64,000 nt of DNA from Pseudomonas sp. PSE14 (GTDB lineage: Bacteria > Pseudomonadota > Gammaproteobacteria > Pseudomonadales > Pseudomonadaceae): contig NZ_CP115669.1 of the NCBI RefSeq assembly GCF_029203285.1, positions 2,728,001 through 2,792,000 on the forward strand. Reading direction: 5' to 3'. Every line of letters begins with the position of its first letter. The stretch's first letter is position 1. Below are positions 51,533 to 61,083 of the stretch, piece by piece. The notes beneath the pieces are model-generated. The model saw only the letters and a list, made by a program, of their open reading frames with translations. It ran no database searches and was not told where the DNA came from. Position numbers and translations under genes: made by a program.

Positions 51533-52480
51533 TCAGAGGGTGAAGGGCAGGTTCAGCTTGGCCCACAGCATCTCGCCCTCGGGGCGGTTTTCCACGGCAT
51601 ATTCCTTGGCCCAGCGCACCTCGAAGCTGGCGTACTTGAGGAAGGTCAGGTGCAGGGCGGGGCCGATGGCGAACACCTGGCCGCGTACGCCGTCATCCAC
51701 TTTCTCGCCCATGAAGGTCACCGTCTTGCCGTACTGCTCGTCGTCGGTGGTCTGCTTGAGGTAGTAGCCGTTCACGCCCAGGCGCAGGTTGTCGGTCACC
51801 CGGTAGCTGGCCGAGTAGTCGAAATGGAAGAGCTGGCCGGAGCGGTAGTCGGTGTCGGGGTTTTCCTCGTTGAAGCTGTAGGTGGCCTTGACCGACAGCT
51901 CGGTGCGCTCGCTGGGCAGCCAGGTCGCCGAAAGCAGTGGCTTGTAGGTGTAGAAGTTGTTGCTGGTGTTGGCCAGGCGCGTGGCGTCGTAGTCGCCGGT
52001 GGGCAGGGTGATTTCCAGCGCGGCGCCGATGGTCAGGTCCTTGCCCATGTCCCAGAGGATGATCGGCGCCACCGTGGTGTCGCCCTGGCTCTCGCGCCGG
52101 TCCTGCATGCCGAACATCTCGACCTGCTGGCGCATGTAGGGCTGCGCGACGTAGCCACCGAGGCGCCCGCCGAATACCCGCAGGGGGCTCAGGTAGTCGA
52201 GGCGGGGGATGATCGCGTCGGAGGTGATCTTGACCCCCGGCACCTTGCCGCCGAGGGAGCTGATGTCCAGCTTCTTCGCCTCGTAGTGGTTGTAGTAGAG
52301 GTTGAAGGCGAACATGTGGTCCGGCAGCTTGTTCACGTCCAGCGGCAGGACGAAGAAACCGTCGGTGCCGGGGCCGATGTTGTCGACGCCGTTTTCGGTG
52401 GCCTGGACCGGCAGCGAGAGGGACGAGGCAATGAAGAGGGAGGCCGCCAGCGGCAGCCTGGGGAGACGGATAGTGTTCAT
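51533..52480 (-). CDS. sphA: Outer-membrane protein of MetA-phenol-degradation family, SphA
   Basis: Predicted outer-membrane beta-barrel of 315 aa with a signal peptide (cleaved after VQA, about 27). Alternating strands (FNLYYNHYEAKKL, LTIGAALEITLPTGDYD, FHFDYSASYRV) and a terminal Phe-rich end (LNLPFTL) match PF13557. SphA in P. aeruginosa is sphingosine-induced. I use the ATG at 52480, where the signal peptide begins; an ATG at 52492 would add four residues. Divergent from sphR, its expected activator, across 243 bp. Confidence 0.85.
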   Translation of the reverse strand: MNTIRLPRLPLAASLFIASSLSLPVQATENGVDNIGPGTDGFFVLPLDVNKLPDHMFAFNLYYNHYEAKKLDISSLGGKVPGVKITSDAIIPRLDYLSPLRVFGGRLGGYVAQPYMRQQVEMFGMQDRRESQGDTTVAPIILWDMGKDLTIGAALEITLPTGDYDATRLANTSNNFYTYKPLLSATWLPSERTELSVKATYSFNEENPDTDYRSGQLFHFDYSASYRVTDNLRLGVNGYYLKQTTDDEQYGKTVTFMGEKVDDGVRGQVFAIGPALHLTFLKYASFEVRWAKEYAVENRPEGEMLWAKLNLPFTL

Positions 52481-52491
52481 GCGTGAGCTCA

Positions 52492-52502
52492 TTGTTCTTG
52501 TT
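52492..52502 (-). promoter_or_regulatory. AAnAAnAA motif before sphA
   Basis: Minus-strand AACAAGAACAA, 12-22 nt before the ATG at 52480 and in the ribosome-binding position. Candidate Crc/Hfq site. Confidence 0.55.
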
Positions 52503-52684
52503 GGCGGACGGCTCCGGGGCGTGGCCCGGACCGCGCCATAGAAATAAGCGCTGGCGGCTCGATGAAGCAGGGCATTGCCGGACAATCAGGGGGGCTTTGC
52601 CGGACAGCCTGCAATATTCTGTTACGCCCGGTCCTGGCATCCCCGCGAACGCGTTATGATGGCCGCGCCGCGCGCCACCCCCAG

Positions 52685-52692
52685 AACAAGAA
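52685..52692 (+). promoter_or_regulatory. AAnAAnAA motif before sphR
   Basis: AACAAGAA, 32 nt before the ATG at 52724. With the sphA and sphD motifs it puts regulator and targets of the locus under the same probable catabolite control. Confidence 0.45.
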
Positions 52693-52723
52693 CTCCCGGC
52701 GCCCGCATTCGGGAACAGCCTTC

Positions 52724-53767
52724 ATGCCCAGCACACCCATCGACACCCAGCTCGACGTGGCCCTGGTTTCGCCCTTCCTGCTGCAGACCCTCGCCGAGGT
52801 CGCCAGCGAAAAGGGCGTGAGCAGCGAGCGCCTGTGCCTGGGGCTCGGCTTCACGGTCGAGGAACTGCAGGACCCGGCCCAGCGCATCTCCTACCGCCAG
52901 GCCGTAAGCATGATCCAGCGCGCGCTGGCGGCGCTGCCGGAGCGCGGCCTGGGACTCTGGGTGGGCAACCACAACGTGCTCGGCACCCTCGGCCTGCTCG
53001 GCCACGTGCTGTCCCTGTGCAAGACCCTGCGCGATGCCTTCGAGATCGGCCGGCGCTTCCAGCACACCACCGGCAGCATGGCGGTGTGCAACCTGATCGA
53101 AGGCCCCGCGGAGAGCTTCGTCGAAGTCGAATGCCGCCTGCCCTATGCCGATGTCCAGGTGTTCGCGGTGGAGGAGTTCTTCGCCAGCCTGCTGGTCTAC
53201 AACCGCACGCTGATCGGCAGCGAGTTCCAGCCCCTGCGCTTCGAGTTCACCCATGCCGCGCCGAGCTACGAGGACGAGTACCGGCGCCTGCTGGGGCCGA
53301 ACCTGCGCTTCGGCTGCCTGCACAACCGCATGGTGATCGCCAGCCACTGGCTCGACCTGCAACTGCCCAGCCACCAGCCGGTCGCCCTTCGCCAGGCGCT
53401 CAACCTGCTTGAGGTGGAGTGCGCCCAGGTGCAGCAGAAGATGGACCTGCTGGAAACGGTCGAGCGCGCCATCGCCCGAGACCTGGCTCATGGCAGCCAC
53501 ATCGACAAGGTCGCCGCCGACCTCAACATGAGCAGCCGCACCCTGCGCCGGCGCCTGGGCGAACACGAGACGACCTTCGACGCGCTGCAGGAGCGGGTGC
53601 GCCGGGCGCGGGCCATGAGTCTGCTGAGCAACCCGGACTTGCCCATCGAGCGCATCGCCGAGGCCCTCGGCTACAGTGACGTGCGCGGCTTCCGCCGGGC
53701 CTTCAAGCGCTGGACCGGCCGCAGCCCGTCCGCCTGCCGCGACGAGGTGGCGGGAACGGCGCACTGA
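52724..53767 (+). CDS. sphR: AraC-family sphingosine regulator, SphR
   Basis: Transcription activator of 347 aa: arabinose-binding-like N-terminal domain (about 10-205) and a C-terminal AraC helix-turn-helix (HIDKVAADLNMSSRTLRRRL; RIAEALGYSDVRGFRRAFK). It is divergent from sphA and next to sphBCD, the layout of P. aeruginosa PA5324. Known SphR binds sphingosine and activates sphA and sphBCD. I use the ATG at 52724; the frame is open further upstream but without signals. Confidence 0.87.
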   Translation: MPSTPIDTQLDVALVSPFLLQTLAEVASEKGVSSERLCLGLGFTVEELQDPAQRISYRQAVSMIQRALAALPERGLGLWVGNHNVLGTLGLLGHVLSLCKTLRDAFEIGRRFQHTTGSMAVCNLIEGPAESFVEVECRLPYADVQVFAVEEFFASLLVYNRTLIGSEFQPLRFEFTHAAPSYEDEYRRLLGPNLRFGCLHNRMVIASHWLDLQLPSHQPVALRQALNLLEVECAQVQQKMDLLETVERAIARDLAHGSHIDKVAADLNMSSRTLRRRLGEHETTFDALQERVRRARAMSLLSNPDLPIERIAEALGYSDVRGFRRAFKRWTGRSPSACRDEVAGTAH

Positions 53768-53874
53768 GTCGCAGCCCATCATGCAGTGGATACCGCTGCG
53801 CGTTGCTGACAGCCTGCAACGCGCGGTCATCGCCTATGCTTTGAGCACTTGAAGGACGAGCCGGGAAGGATGCT

Positions 53875-55479
53875 ATGGCTACGGTGCTGCTCGCCGACGC
53901 CACGCCCATTGTGCGTAGCGCGCTGCGTGATCTGCTGGAGGATATGGGGCACGAGGTCGTGCAGGAAGCAGCCGACGTGCCGACGGCGCTCAGCCTGACG
54001 CGCGAGTGCAAGCCGCAACTGGTGATCCTGGAGATCGCACTGCCCGGTTCCGACGGGCTCGACCTGCTGCGCCGCCTGCGCGCGCGCGATGCCTCGCAGA
54101 AGGTGCTGGTCTACAGCCGCCAGAACGCCGCGCACTTCGCCCCCCTGTGTTTCCAGTCGGGCGCCAGCGGCTTCGTCAGCAAACAGGAGGACATGGCGAT
54201 CCTGCGCAAGGCGATCGCCGACGTCCTCGCGGGGCGCGGCCATTTCGCCCGCGAGCACATGCAGCCAGGCGGTGGCAACGAGCTGGATTGCCTGACGCGG
54301 CGCGAGTCCGCCGTGCTGCAGCTGATCGCCGAAGGCAAGACCAATCTGCGCATCGCCGAAGAGCTGCGCATCAGCTTCAAGACGGTCAGCACCTACAAGG
54401 CGCACCTGCTGGAAAAACTCCATGTCAGTTCGAACGTCGAACTGGCCGAAGTGGCTCGGCGCAATGGCCTGGTGGCCGGCCATGAGCCCGCGGGGGGCGC
54501 CGTGGTGGCCGCTGCGCTCCCGGCGGAGCTGGGCCTGTTGCGCCACCTGGTGGACGCGGCTCCCAACCCGATGTTCGTACGATCGACAGAGGGGCAACTG
54601 CTGTTCTGCAACCAGAAATTCCTCGACTACTACCGCATCAGTGCCGAGGAGGCACTGGGCTCGGGATTCGCCGATGCCCACTGGTTCCCTCCCGCCGTGC
54701 GCAAGACGCTTCCCGACGGCTTTGCCCGCGTCGCCCGTGAAGGCGTGCCGATGGCGGTCACCACGCGCGTGGAAATATTCGGCGAGGCCAGGGTCATGCA
54801 TTACTGGATGGTGCCGTACCGCGATGACCAGGGGCGGGCCAGTGCGATCCTCGGCGGGTTGCAGGACGTCACCGAGAGCGAGGGGCAACTGGTGACGCTG
54901 CGCGATCAGTTGCTTGCCGCCGAGGCGCATGAGCGCCGTCAGGCAGAATTCTACGAGGCTTCGCTGCAGGAGCTGGCTGGGCGTGTCGCCGCGCTCGGGC
55001 TGCACCCGGCCACGCCTGGACTCTCCGCGCTGAACGTCCGCCTGGAACGGTTGCGACGCCTGTGCCAGTTGCCGGAAAAATCGGTCGCCACGGCCACCCA
55101 GGCCTGCGACCTGCCAGCCCTCATCGAGCGCTGCCTGGCCGGCCAGCCGGAAACGCTGTTCGGCGTTCAACGCATCGATGCACGGCGCGTCTGGCTGGAC
55201 ACCGGCGCGTTCACCGAATGGATGGCGACCGCGCTCGGTCTGCTGCAACCCGATATCGACCATCCGGCGCTGATCCACCTCGACATGCGCGTCCGTGAAC
55301 AGGGCCGGGTCCACGCAAGGATGGAGCTGAGCGGCCAGCCCGCACCGGAAAGCATCATCGATCTCAACCACTGCAGGCGGATGGCGGAGTACCTGGAGGG
55401 AAGCTTCGCCCACGGGCGGCATGATGATCGCGTGGAAATCGAGCTCGAACTGATGCTGCCCCAGGCAGGCCCGGCATGA
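53875..55479 (+). CDS. Atypical REC-LuxR-PAS protein with degenerate kinase C-terminus
   Basis: Regulator of 534 aa with an unusual order: receiver domain (1-118), LuxR-type helix-turn-helix (about 139-197, LTRRESAVLQLIAEGKTN, ISFKTVSTYKAHLLEKLHV), PAS domain (about 222-335), then a helical stretch and a C-terminal segment resembling the end of a histidine-kinase ATPase domain (NHCRRMAEYLEGSF, ELELMLP) without its N- or G-boxes. The phospho-acceptor Asp of the receiver is replaced by Glu53 (VILEIALPGSDG), a change that often mimics phosphorylation. GGGAAGGA precedes the ATG. It sits upstream of the adhesin operon in the same direction and may control it. Confidence 0.8.
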   Translation: MATVLLADATPIVRSALRDLLEDMGHEVVQEAADVPTALSLTRECKPQLVILEIALPGSDGLDLLRRLRARDASQKVLVYSRQNAAHFAPLCFQSGASGFVSKQEDMAILRKAIADVLAGRGHFAREHMQPGGGNELDCLTRRESAVLQLIAEGKTNLRIAEELRISFKTVSTYKAHLLEKLHVSSNVELAEVARRNGLVAGHEPAGGAVVAAALPAELGLLRHLVDAAPNPMFVRSTEGQLLFCNQKFLDYYRISAEEALGSGFADAHWFPPAVRKTLPDGFARVAREGVPMAVTTRVEIFGEARVMHYWMVPYRDDQGRASAILGGLQDVTESEGQLVTLRDQLLAAEAHERRQAEFYEASLQELAGRVAALGLHPATPGLSALNVRLERLRRLCQLPEKSVATATQACDLPALIERCLAGQPETLFGVQRIDARRVWLDTGAFTEWMATALGLLQPDIDHPALIHLDMRVREQGRVHARMELSGQPAPESIIDLNHCRRMAEYLEGSFAHGRHDDRVEIELELMLPQAGPA

Positions 55480-55586
55480 GTGATTGAGGAATAACTCTGA
55501 TGGCGGTACCCGGAGGACTCTGAGTTCGCTCGCGCGGAGCGCTTAATAGCATGTGTGCAACTCGAAAACTTTCAGGAGTTGCCACC

Positions 55587-56453
55587 ATGAACCGCTTCTC
55601 GAATGCCTCCGTTACCCGCCGCCCCGGCGTGCTTTCCGCGCTGGCGCTGGCCCTGCTGGTCGCCACCGGTTCGGCCCTGGGCGCCCCGGCCAGCGCACCG
55701 CAGAAAACCGCTCCGACGTCCCAGACCAGCCCCGCCCGCGAAGTGATCCAGCCCCTGGTGCTGCTGGCCCATCAGCAGCTGCTGGAGGGCGACCTTGCCT
55801 CCGCCCAGGCCTTGCTCCGCCAGGCCGGCGCCCAAGGGCAGGGCGGCTCCCGCGCCCTGGCCGAGCAGGCCTTCATCGAAGACGCCAGCGGCCGTCACAT
55901 GCGCGCCCGACAGTTCTATGACGCCCTCAAGGGCAGCGACCAGGCGGCGGTCATTGCCGTCCCCGCTGCGGTGAACCTGGCCGAGCTCGGCCGCTTCGAG
56001 TCATCGCGCAAGGCCTTCGATCAACTGCAACGGCAATCGGCCAATGCGCAGGTGAAGGCCTATGCGGGGCTCTGGAAACTCTGGCTGGCCGCCCGCACCG
56101 CCAGTGATGCCGGGGTGAAACCCGAAACCACCAAGGCACGGGTGCAGAAGCTGGCCCGCGCCATCCAGCCGGCCACCGCGCAGCAGCGCGCACTGCTGGC
56201 CCTGTATCAGGGCAAGACCGACGTCTCCGCGGTCTTCGCCGAAATCGACGCCCTGCAAGCCCCCGATGCGGTGAAGCGCGACCTGCGCACCGAAGCCGGG
56301 CTGTTTGCCGGCGCCTATCTCGATTACGTCCGCCAGGACCACGCCTCTGCGCTGCGCACTTACCAGCGAGCCCTTCAGCAGTCCCGCCCCACGGCAATGG
56401 AGCGCCCCCTGCTGATCCAGACCAGCCGCGCCCTGCAGCTGTCCTCGCGCTGA
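55587..56453 (+). CDS. Exported TPR-like protein upstream of the adhesin
   Basis: Exported protein of 288 aa, signal peptide cleaved near LGAPA (about 33), otherwise Ala/Gln/Arg-rich helices in about 34-residue pairs (HQQLLEGDLASAQALLRQAG; FESSRKAFDQLQRQ; DHASALRTYQRAL), consistent with tetratricopeptide repeats. AGGAG precedes the ATG at 55587. No exact family recognised. It is 58 bp before the trimeric autotransporter, so a periplasmic chaperone or assembly role is likely. Confidence 0.78.
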   Translation: MNRFSNASVTRRPGVLSALALALLVATGSALGAPASAPQKTAPTSQTSPAREVIQPLVLLAHQQLLEGDLASAQALLRQAGAQGQGGSRALAEQAFIEDASGRHMRARQFYDALKGSDQAAVIAVPAAVNLAELGRFESSRKAFDQLQRQSANAQVKAYAGLWKLWLAARTASDAGVKPETTKARVQKLARAIQPATAQQRALLALYQGKTDVSAVFAEIDALQAPDAVKRDLRTEAGLFAGAYLDYVRQDHASALRTYQRALQQSRPTAMERPLLIQTSRALQLSSR

Positions 56454-56511
56454 TTCATTCCCCCGGATTCTCACTACCCGCCCCAGGGTTGCCCCCTGGA
56501 AGGAGCCCCTC

Positions 56512-59500
56512 ATGAACAGGATTTATCGTGTCGTCTGGTCCAAAGCCCAGCATTGCTGGCATGTGGCCTCGGAATTCGCCCGCAGCGCCGGCAAGGGAGG
56601 GCGCGCACTGGCCGTGCTCAGCCTCGGCGCACTGGGTGGACTGTATGGCATGGATTCCCAGGCTGCCGCCGGTTCCGCCACGGAACGGGCCATCGCCGGG
56701 AATGCCGGCCTGTACGTCAACGACAGCACCGACTCGGGCTGCGTGTTCGTGCATGACACCGGTGTCAGCGGCGACATGGGCTGGAAGTACGACGGCAACA
56801 ACACCAACTGCAAGTCCAACGACAAGGCGACCCAGACCGGCCGGGTGCTGTTCTACGGCACCGGTAGCCAGGCCGACGGCACCAACTCGCTGACCCTCGG
56901 TAACGAGCTGTACGTCAACGGTGGCCGCATCGGTCTGAACAACAAGATCGACGGCAGCAACTCCCTGGCAATCGGCAACGTAGGCACCGATGCGCTGGGC
57001 AATCCCACCGGCACTCGCGCCACCGCTGTCGACTCGGTTGCCATCGGCAACAACGCGGTGGCCAGCCAGCAGAACGCGTTGGCACTGGGCACCGGTGCTC
57101 AGGCGCAAGCCCAGGATGGCGTCGCCATCGGTTCCGGCTCGATTGCCCAGACCAAAGCCGGCGTGGCCGGCTATGTCCCTGTAGGTGCATCACAGGCTCA
57201 GGCCGACGCCATCAATGCCACCGGCAGTACGCTGGGCGCCGTGGCCGTCGGTGATGCCGCCAGCGGCAAATTCCGCCAGATCACCGGCCTTGCCGCCGGT
57301 ACCCAGGACAGCGATGCGGTCAACGTGGCGCAACTCAAGGGCCTGGTCGGCAGTGCCACCGCCGACGGGGTGATGTATGACGACGGCAGCCACAACACCG
57401 TGACCCTGGGTGGCAACACCTATGACAACAGCACCCACACCGGCGGCACTACCATCACCAACCTGGCCAATGGGGTGAACGACAGCGATGCGGTGAACGT
57501 CTCGCAACTCAACGACCTGGCCAATACCCCGCTGACCTTTGTCGGCAACGCCGGTTCGGTGGAGAAGAAGCTGGGTGAGGCAATGGTCATCCAGGGTGCC
57601 GCCAGCACAACGGGCAACTACTCGGGCAACAACCTGCGGACCGAAGTGGATGGCGCCGGCAACCTGCAACTGCTGATGGCCGATGACCCCGTGTTCAACT
57701 CGGTGACCACCGGCAATACGCTGATCGACGGCAACGGCCTGACCATCAATGGCGGTCCGAGCGTGACCTTCAATGGCATCGATGCCGGTAACCGGAAGAT
57801 CATCAACGTCTACCCCGGCGACCTCAGCGCCAACTCGTCCGAAGCGGTCAATGGTTCGCAGCTGTATGCAACCAACCAGCAGGTGGAGCAGAACACCAGT
57901 GACATCAGCAATGTCACCAACACCATCAACAACTACAGCAATGGCACGGCCGGCCCGGTGCAGCGCACGGGCACCGACCAGCTCTCGCTGATCGCCTCCG
58001 GCGGCGATGCTCTCAACCCTGGCAACGCCCAGGTACTGAACAATGTGGCCAACGGTGCGGTCAACTCGAGCTCCCTCGATGCGGTCAACGGTTCCCAGTT
58101 GTATGGCCTGGCCAGTTCCACCGCCAACGCCATGGGGGGAGGTTCGACGGTCAACCCGGACGGCTCGATCTCCGCCCCGACCTATTACGTCGATGGCATG
58201 ACGGTCAACAACGTCGGGGATGCCATTACCCACATCGACGGCCGCGTAACCCAGAACACCACCAACATCACCAGCCTGCAGCAGGATGCGCTGCAGTGGA
58301 GCGATGCACTGGGCGCCTACGATGCCAGCCATGGCTCGGGCGATGCGCAGAAGATCACCAACGTAGCCGCAGGCGACATCAGCGCTGACTCGACCGACGC
58401 GGTCAACGGCTCGCAACTGAACGCGACCAACCAGCAGGTGGATGCCAATACCAACAAGATCACCAACCTGGATGGCCGGGTGACGAACGTGGAAGGCGAC
58501 GTGACCAACCTTGACGGTCGTGTCACCAACATCTACGACACCGGCACCAAGTACTTCCACGCCAACTCCACCGGCACCGATTCGATCGCCTCTGGCGTGG
58601 ACTCGGTGGCCATCGGCATGGGCGCGATCGCCAGCCATGACGGCAGCGTTGCCCTGGGCGCCGGCTCCATCGCCAACGGCAGCACCCTGGGCCACGAAGC
58701 CTACCTGGTGGGCGGTACCGCCACGGGCGAAGTCAACATCGGCGACCGCCGCGTGACCGGCCTGTCGGCCGGTGCCGACGACACCGATGCGGTCAACGTC
58801 GCCCAGCTCAAGGCCATCACCAGCGGTGCAGTGGCTGATGCGGTGATGTACGACAACAGCAGCCACGACAGCATCACCCTGGGCGGCCCAACCTATAACA
58901 GCCTGACCAAAAATGGCGGTACCAGGATCACCAACGTCGCTCGCGGCGAGAACGACAGCGACGCGGTGAACATGTCCCAGCTCAACGAGACCAACGCCCA
59001 GGTCAGCAACATCGATGGTCGCGTCACCAACGTCGAGGGCAGCATCACCAGCATCAACAATGGTGGCGGCATCAAGTATTTCCACGCCAACTCGACCAAG
59101 GCCGACTCGGTTGCCAGTGGTGCCGATTCCGTCGCCGTGGGTCCGAACGCCCAGTCCAGCGGCAATGGCTCCGTCGCCATGGGCGAGGGCGCCAGTGCCA
59201 CGGCCGATGGCAGTGTGGCCCTGGGGCAAGGCGCCAGCGACAACGGCCGTGGCGCGGAAAGCTACATCGGCAAGTACTCCAACGCGGCCAACGCCAGCGT
59301 CGGCACCGTTTCGGTGGGCAATGCCGCCACCGGTGAAACCCGTACCCTCAGCAACGTCGCCGATGGCAAGCAAGCCACCGATGCGGTCAACCTGCGCCAG
59401 CTCGACGGCGCCGTGGCCGAGTCCAAGCAGTACACCGACGACTCCATCCAGAACGTCAACACCCAGGTCGCCAACGTCACGACCAACGTCAGCAAGCTCG

Positions 59501-60201
59501 ACAACCGGGTGACCAACGTCGAGGGCGACGTGAGCAAGGTGCAGAACGGCACCGACGGCATGTTCCAGGTGAACAACACCAGCCACCTGCCCAAGCCGAA
59601 GTCCACCGGGGCTGATTCGGTTGCCGGCGGTGCCGGCGCCGAGGCTGCCGGCGCCAACAGCGCGGCCATCGGCACCCGCTCGCGGGCGAGCGGCCAGAAC
59701 GCCACGGCACTGGGCAATGGCGCCAAGGCTGGGGCAGACAACTCGGTGGCGCTGGGTGCGAACTCGACGGCCGATCGCGCCAACAGCGTGTCCGTCGGCA
59801 GTGCCGGCAACGAACGGCAGATCACCAACGTGGCCGCAGGCACGGCGCCGAGCGATGCGGTGAACGTCAGCCAGTTGCAACAGAGCATGGGTGACATCTC
59901 CAACCAGTTCTACGACTACACCGACTCCCGCTACAACGCGCTGCGCCACGACCTGAAGAAACAGGACGACATCCTCAGCGCCGGCATCGCCGGGGCCATG
60001 GCCATGGCGACCTTGCCGCAACCCTACGTACCGGGCGCGAGCATGGCCGCCGTCGGCCTGGGCAACTACCGCGGACAGGGCGCGCTGGCCGTCGGCGTCT
60101 CGCGGATATCCGACAACGGCAAGTGGGTGACCAAGCTGCAGGCCACTTCCAGCACTCAGGGTGATGCCGGCATTGCCGCCGGTGTCGGTTACCAGTGGTG
60201 A
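56512..60201 (+). CDS. Trimeric autotransporter adhesin (YadA family)
   Basis: Surface adhesin of 1229 aa. It opens with an extended signal peptide (MNRIYRVVWSKAQHCWHV). The passenger alternates YadA-head motifs (SVAIGNNAVASQQNALALG, SVALGAGSIA) with HIM/stalk connectors of the type ATQDSDAVNVAQL, repeated about eight times, and coiled-coil stretches of the type NLDGRVTNVEGDVTNLDGRV. The last ~75 residues form the YadA anchor (IAGAMAMATLPQPY...GVGYQW), whose strands would build the trimeric 12-stranded pore. Followed after 50 bp by its OmpA-like partner. Binding target unknown. Confidence 0.92.
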   Translation: MNRIYRVVWSKAQHCWHVASEFARSAGKGGRALAVLSLGALGGLYGMDSQAAAGSATERAIAGNAGLYVNDSTDSGCVFVHDTGVSGDMGWKYDGNNTNCKSNDKATQTGRVLFYGTGSQADGTNSLTLGNELYVNGGRIGLNNKIDGSNSLAIGNVGTDALGNPTGTRATAVDSVAIGNNAVASQQNALALGTGAQAQAQDGVAIGSGSIAQTKAGVAGYVPVGASQAQADAINATGSTLGAVAVGDAASGKFRQITGLAAGTQDSDAVNVAQLKGLVGSATADGVMYDDGSHNTVTLGGNTYDNSTHTGGTTITNLANGVNDSDAVNVSQLNDLANTPLTFVGNAGSVEKKLGEAMVIQGAASTTGNYSGNNLRTEVDGAGNLQLLMADDPVFNSVTTGNTLIDGNGLTINGGPSVTFNGIDAGNRKIINVYPGDLSANSSEAVNGSQLYATNQQVEQNTSDISNVTNTINNYSNGTAGPVQRTGTDQLSLIASGGDALNPGNAQVLNNVANGAVNSSSLDAVNGSQLYGLASSTANAMGGGSTVNPDGSISAPTYYVDGMTVNNVGDAITHIDGRVTQNTTNITSLQQDALQWSDALGAYDASHGSGDAQKITNVAAGDISADSTDAVNGSQLNATNQQVDANTNKITNLDGRVTNVEGDVTNLDGRVTNIYDTGTKYFHANSTGTDSIASGVDSVAIGMGAIASHDGSVALGAGSIANGSTLGHEAYLVGGTATGEVNIGDRRVTGLSAGADDTDAVNVAQLKAITSGAVADAVMYDNSSHDSITLGGPTYNSLTKNGGTRITNVARGENDSDAVNMSQLNETNAQVSNIDGRVTNVEGSITSINNGGGIKYFHANSTKADSVASGADSVAVGPNAQSSGNGSVAMGEGASATADGSVALGQGASDNGRGAESYIGKYSNAANASVGTVSVGNAATGETRTLSNVADGKQATDAVNLRQLDGAVAESKQYTDDSIQNVNTQVANVTTNVSKLDNRVTNVEGDVSKVQNGTDGMFQVNNTSHLPKPKSTGADSVAGGAGAEAAGANSAAIGTRSRASGQNATALGNGAKAGADNSVALGANSTADRANSVSVGSAGNERQITNVAAGTAPSDAVNVSQLQQSMGDISNQFYDYTDSRYNALRHDLKKQDDILSAGIAGAMAMATLPQPYVPGASMAAVGLGNYRGQGALAVGVSRISDNGKWVTKLQATSSTQGDAGIAAGVGYQW

Positions 60202-60251
60202 GTTTATCCATCCGGGCCCGGCTTCGGCCGGGCCGTCCCCAGGAGATCAAG

Positions 60252-61073
60252 ATGAACACTTTCAAATCCCCCGTCGTACGTACCCTGGCCATGGCCTGCG
60301 CCGGCCTGCTTCTGGCGGCCTGCGGCAACCTCAGCACCGTCGACCAGCAGGGCCACAGCAGTGCACCGAAGTTCCCCGCCATCGGTGATTCCTATCGTCC
60401 GCAGGGTAGCTACGTGAACCTGGAAAACCTGTTCAAGGTTCAGCCGGGCATGGCGAAGGCGCAGCTCTACGAACTGCTCGGCGCCCCTCACTTCAACGAA
60501 GGCCTGTTCGGCGTACGTGAGTGGGACTACATCCTGCGTTTCCGTCGTGCCAATCAGGCTGACCTGGTCTGCCAGTACAAGGTGCTGTTCGACAAGGACA
60601 TGCAGGCGCAGAGCTTCCTGTTCCTGCCCGCCGACTGCCTCGGCCAGCTCAAGCCCGCGCCTGTTGCCGAGCCCGCCGTCCAACCGGCGCAGCGCGTCAC
60701 TCTGGCCGGCGACGCCACTTTCGCCTTCGGCAGCGCCAGCCTGAGCGACGCCGGCCGCGACAGCCTCGGACGCCTGGCCACGCAGCTCAAGGCGCAGCAT
60801 CCGCAACGGATCAGCATTACCGGACACACCGACCGCCTCGGATCGCCGGCCTACAACCTCGACCTGTCCCGCCGGCGCGCCGAGGCCGTGCGCGACTACC
60901 TGGCCGCTGCCGGCGTGCCGGCGGCGCTGATGCAGGTACGTGGCGTCGGTGCGGCCGAGCCGCTTGCAGCCTGCCCGGATGCACCGCGTGCCGAGTTGAT
61001 CCGTTGCCTGGCGGCGGACCGCCGGGTCGTCGTCGAATCCAGCGCCAGCCTGGCGCAAACCCATCAAGAATGA
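60252..61073 (+). CDS. BamE-like/OmpA-like lipoprotein, adhesin partner (TpgA-like)
   Basis: Outer-membrane lipoprotein of 273 aa; lipobox LLAAC (Cys24). An SmpA/BamE-like segment follows (YVNLENLFKVQPGMAKAQLYELLG, to about 130) and then an OmpA peptidoglycan-binding domain (about 150-265) with TGHTDRLGSPAYNLDLSRRRA. This pairing is that of Acinetobacter TpgA, which supports the trimeric autotransporter Ata. AGGAG precedes the ATG. It likely anchors or stabilises the adhesin at the cell wall. Confidence 0.87.
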   Translation: MNTFKSPVVRTLAMACAGLLLAACGNLSTVDQQGHSSAPKFPAIGDSYRPQGSYVNLENLFKVQPGMAKAQLYELLGAPHFNEGLFGVREWDYILRFRRANQADLVCQYKVLFDKDMQAQSFLFLPADCLGQLKPAPVAEPAVQPAQRVTLAGDATFAFGSASLSDAGRDSLGRLATQLKAQHPQRISITGHTDRLGSPAYNLDLSRRRAEAVRDYLAAAGVPAALMQVRGVGAAEPLAACPDAPRAELIRCLAADRRVVVESSASLAQTHQE

Positions 61074-61083
61074 GGAACGAGCC

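Noticed and set aside
57190-60021. Minus-strand open frame of 943 codons opposite the adhesin
   Set aside because: It mirrors the repetitive adhesin codons and gives a His/Val/Gly-rich product without domains; the plus-strand frame has a full YadA architecture.
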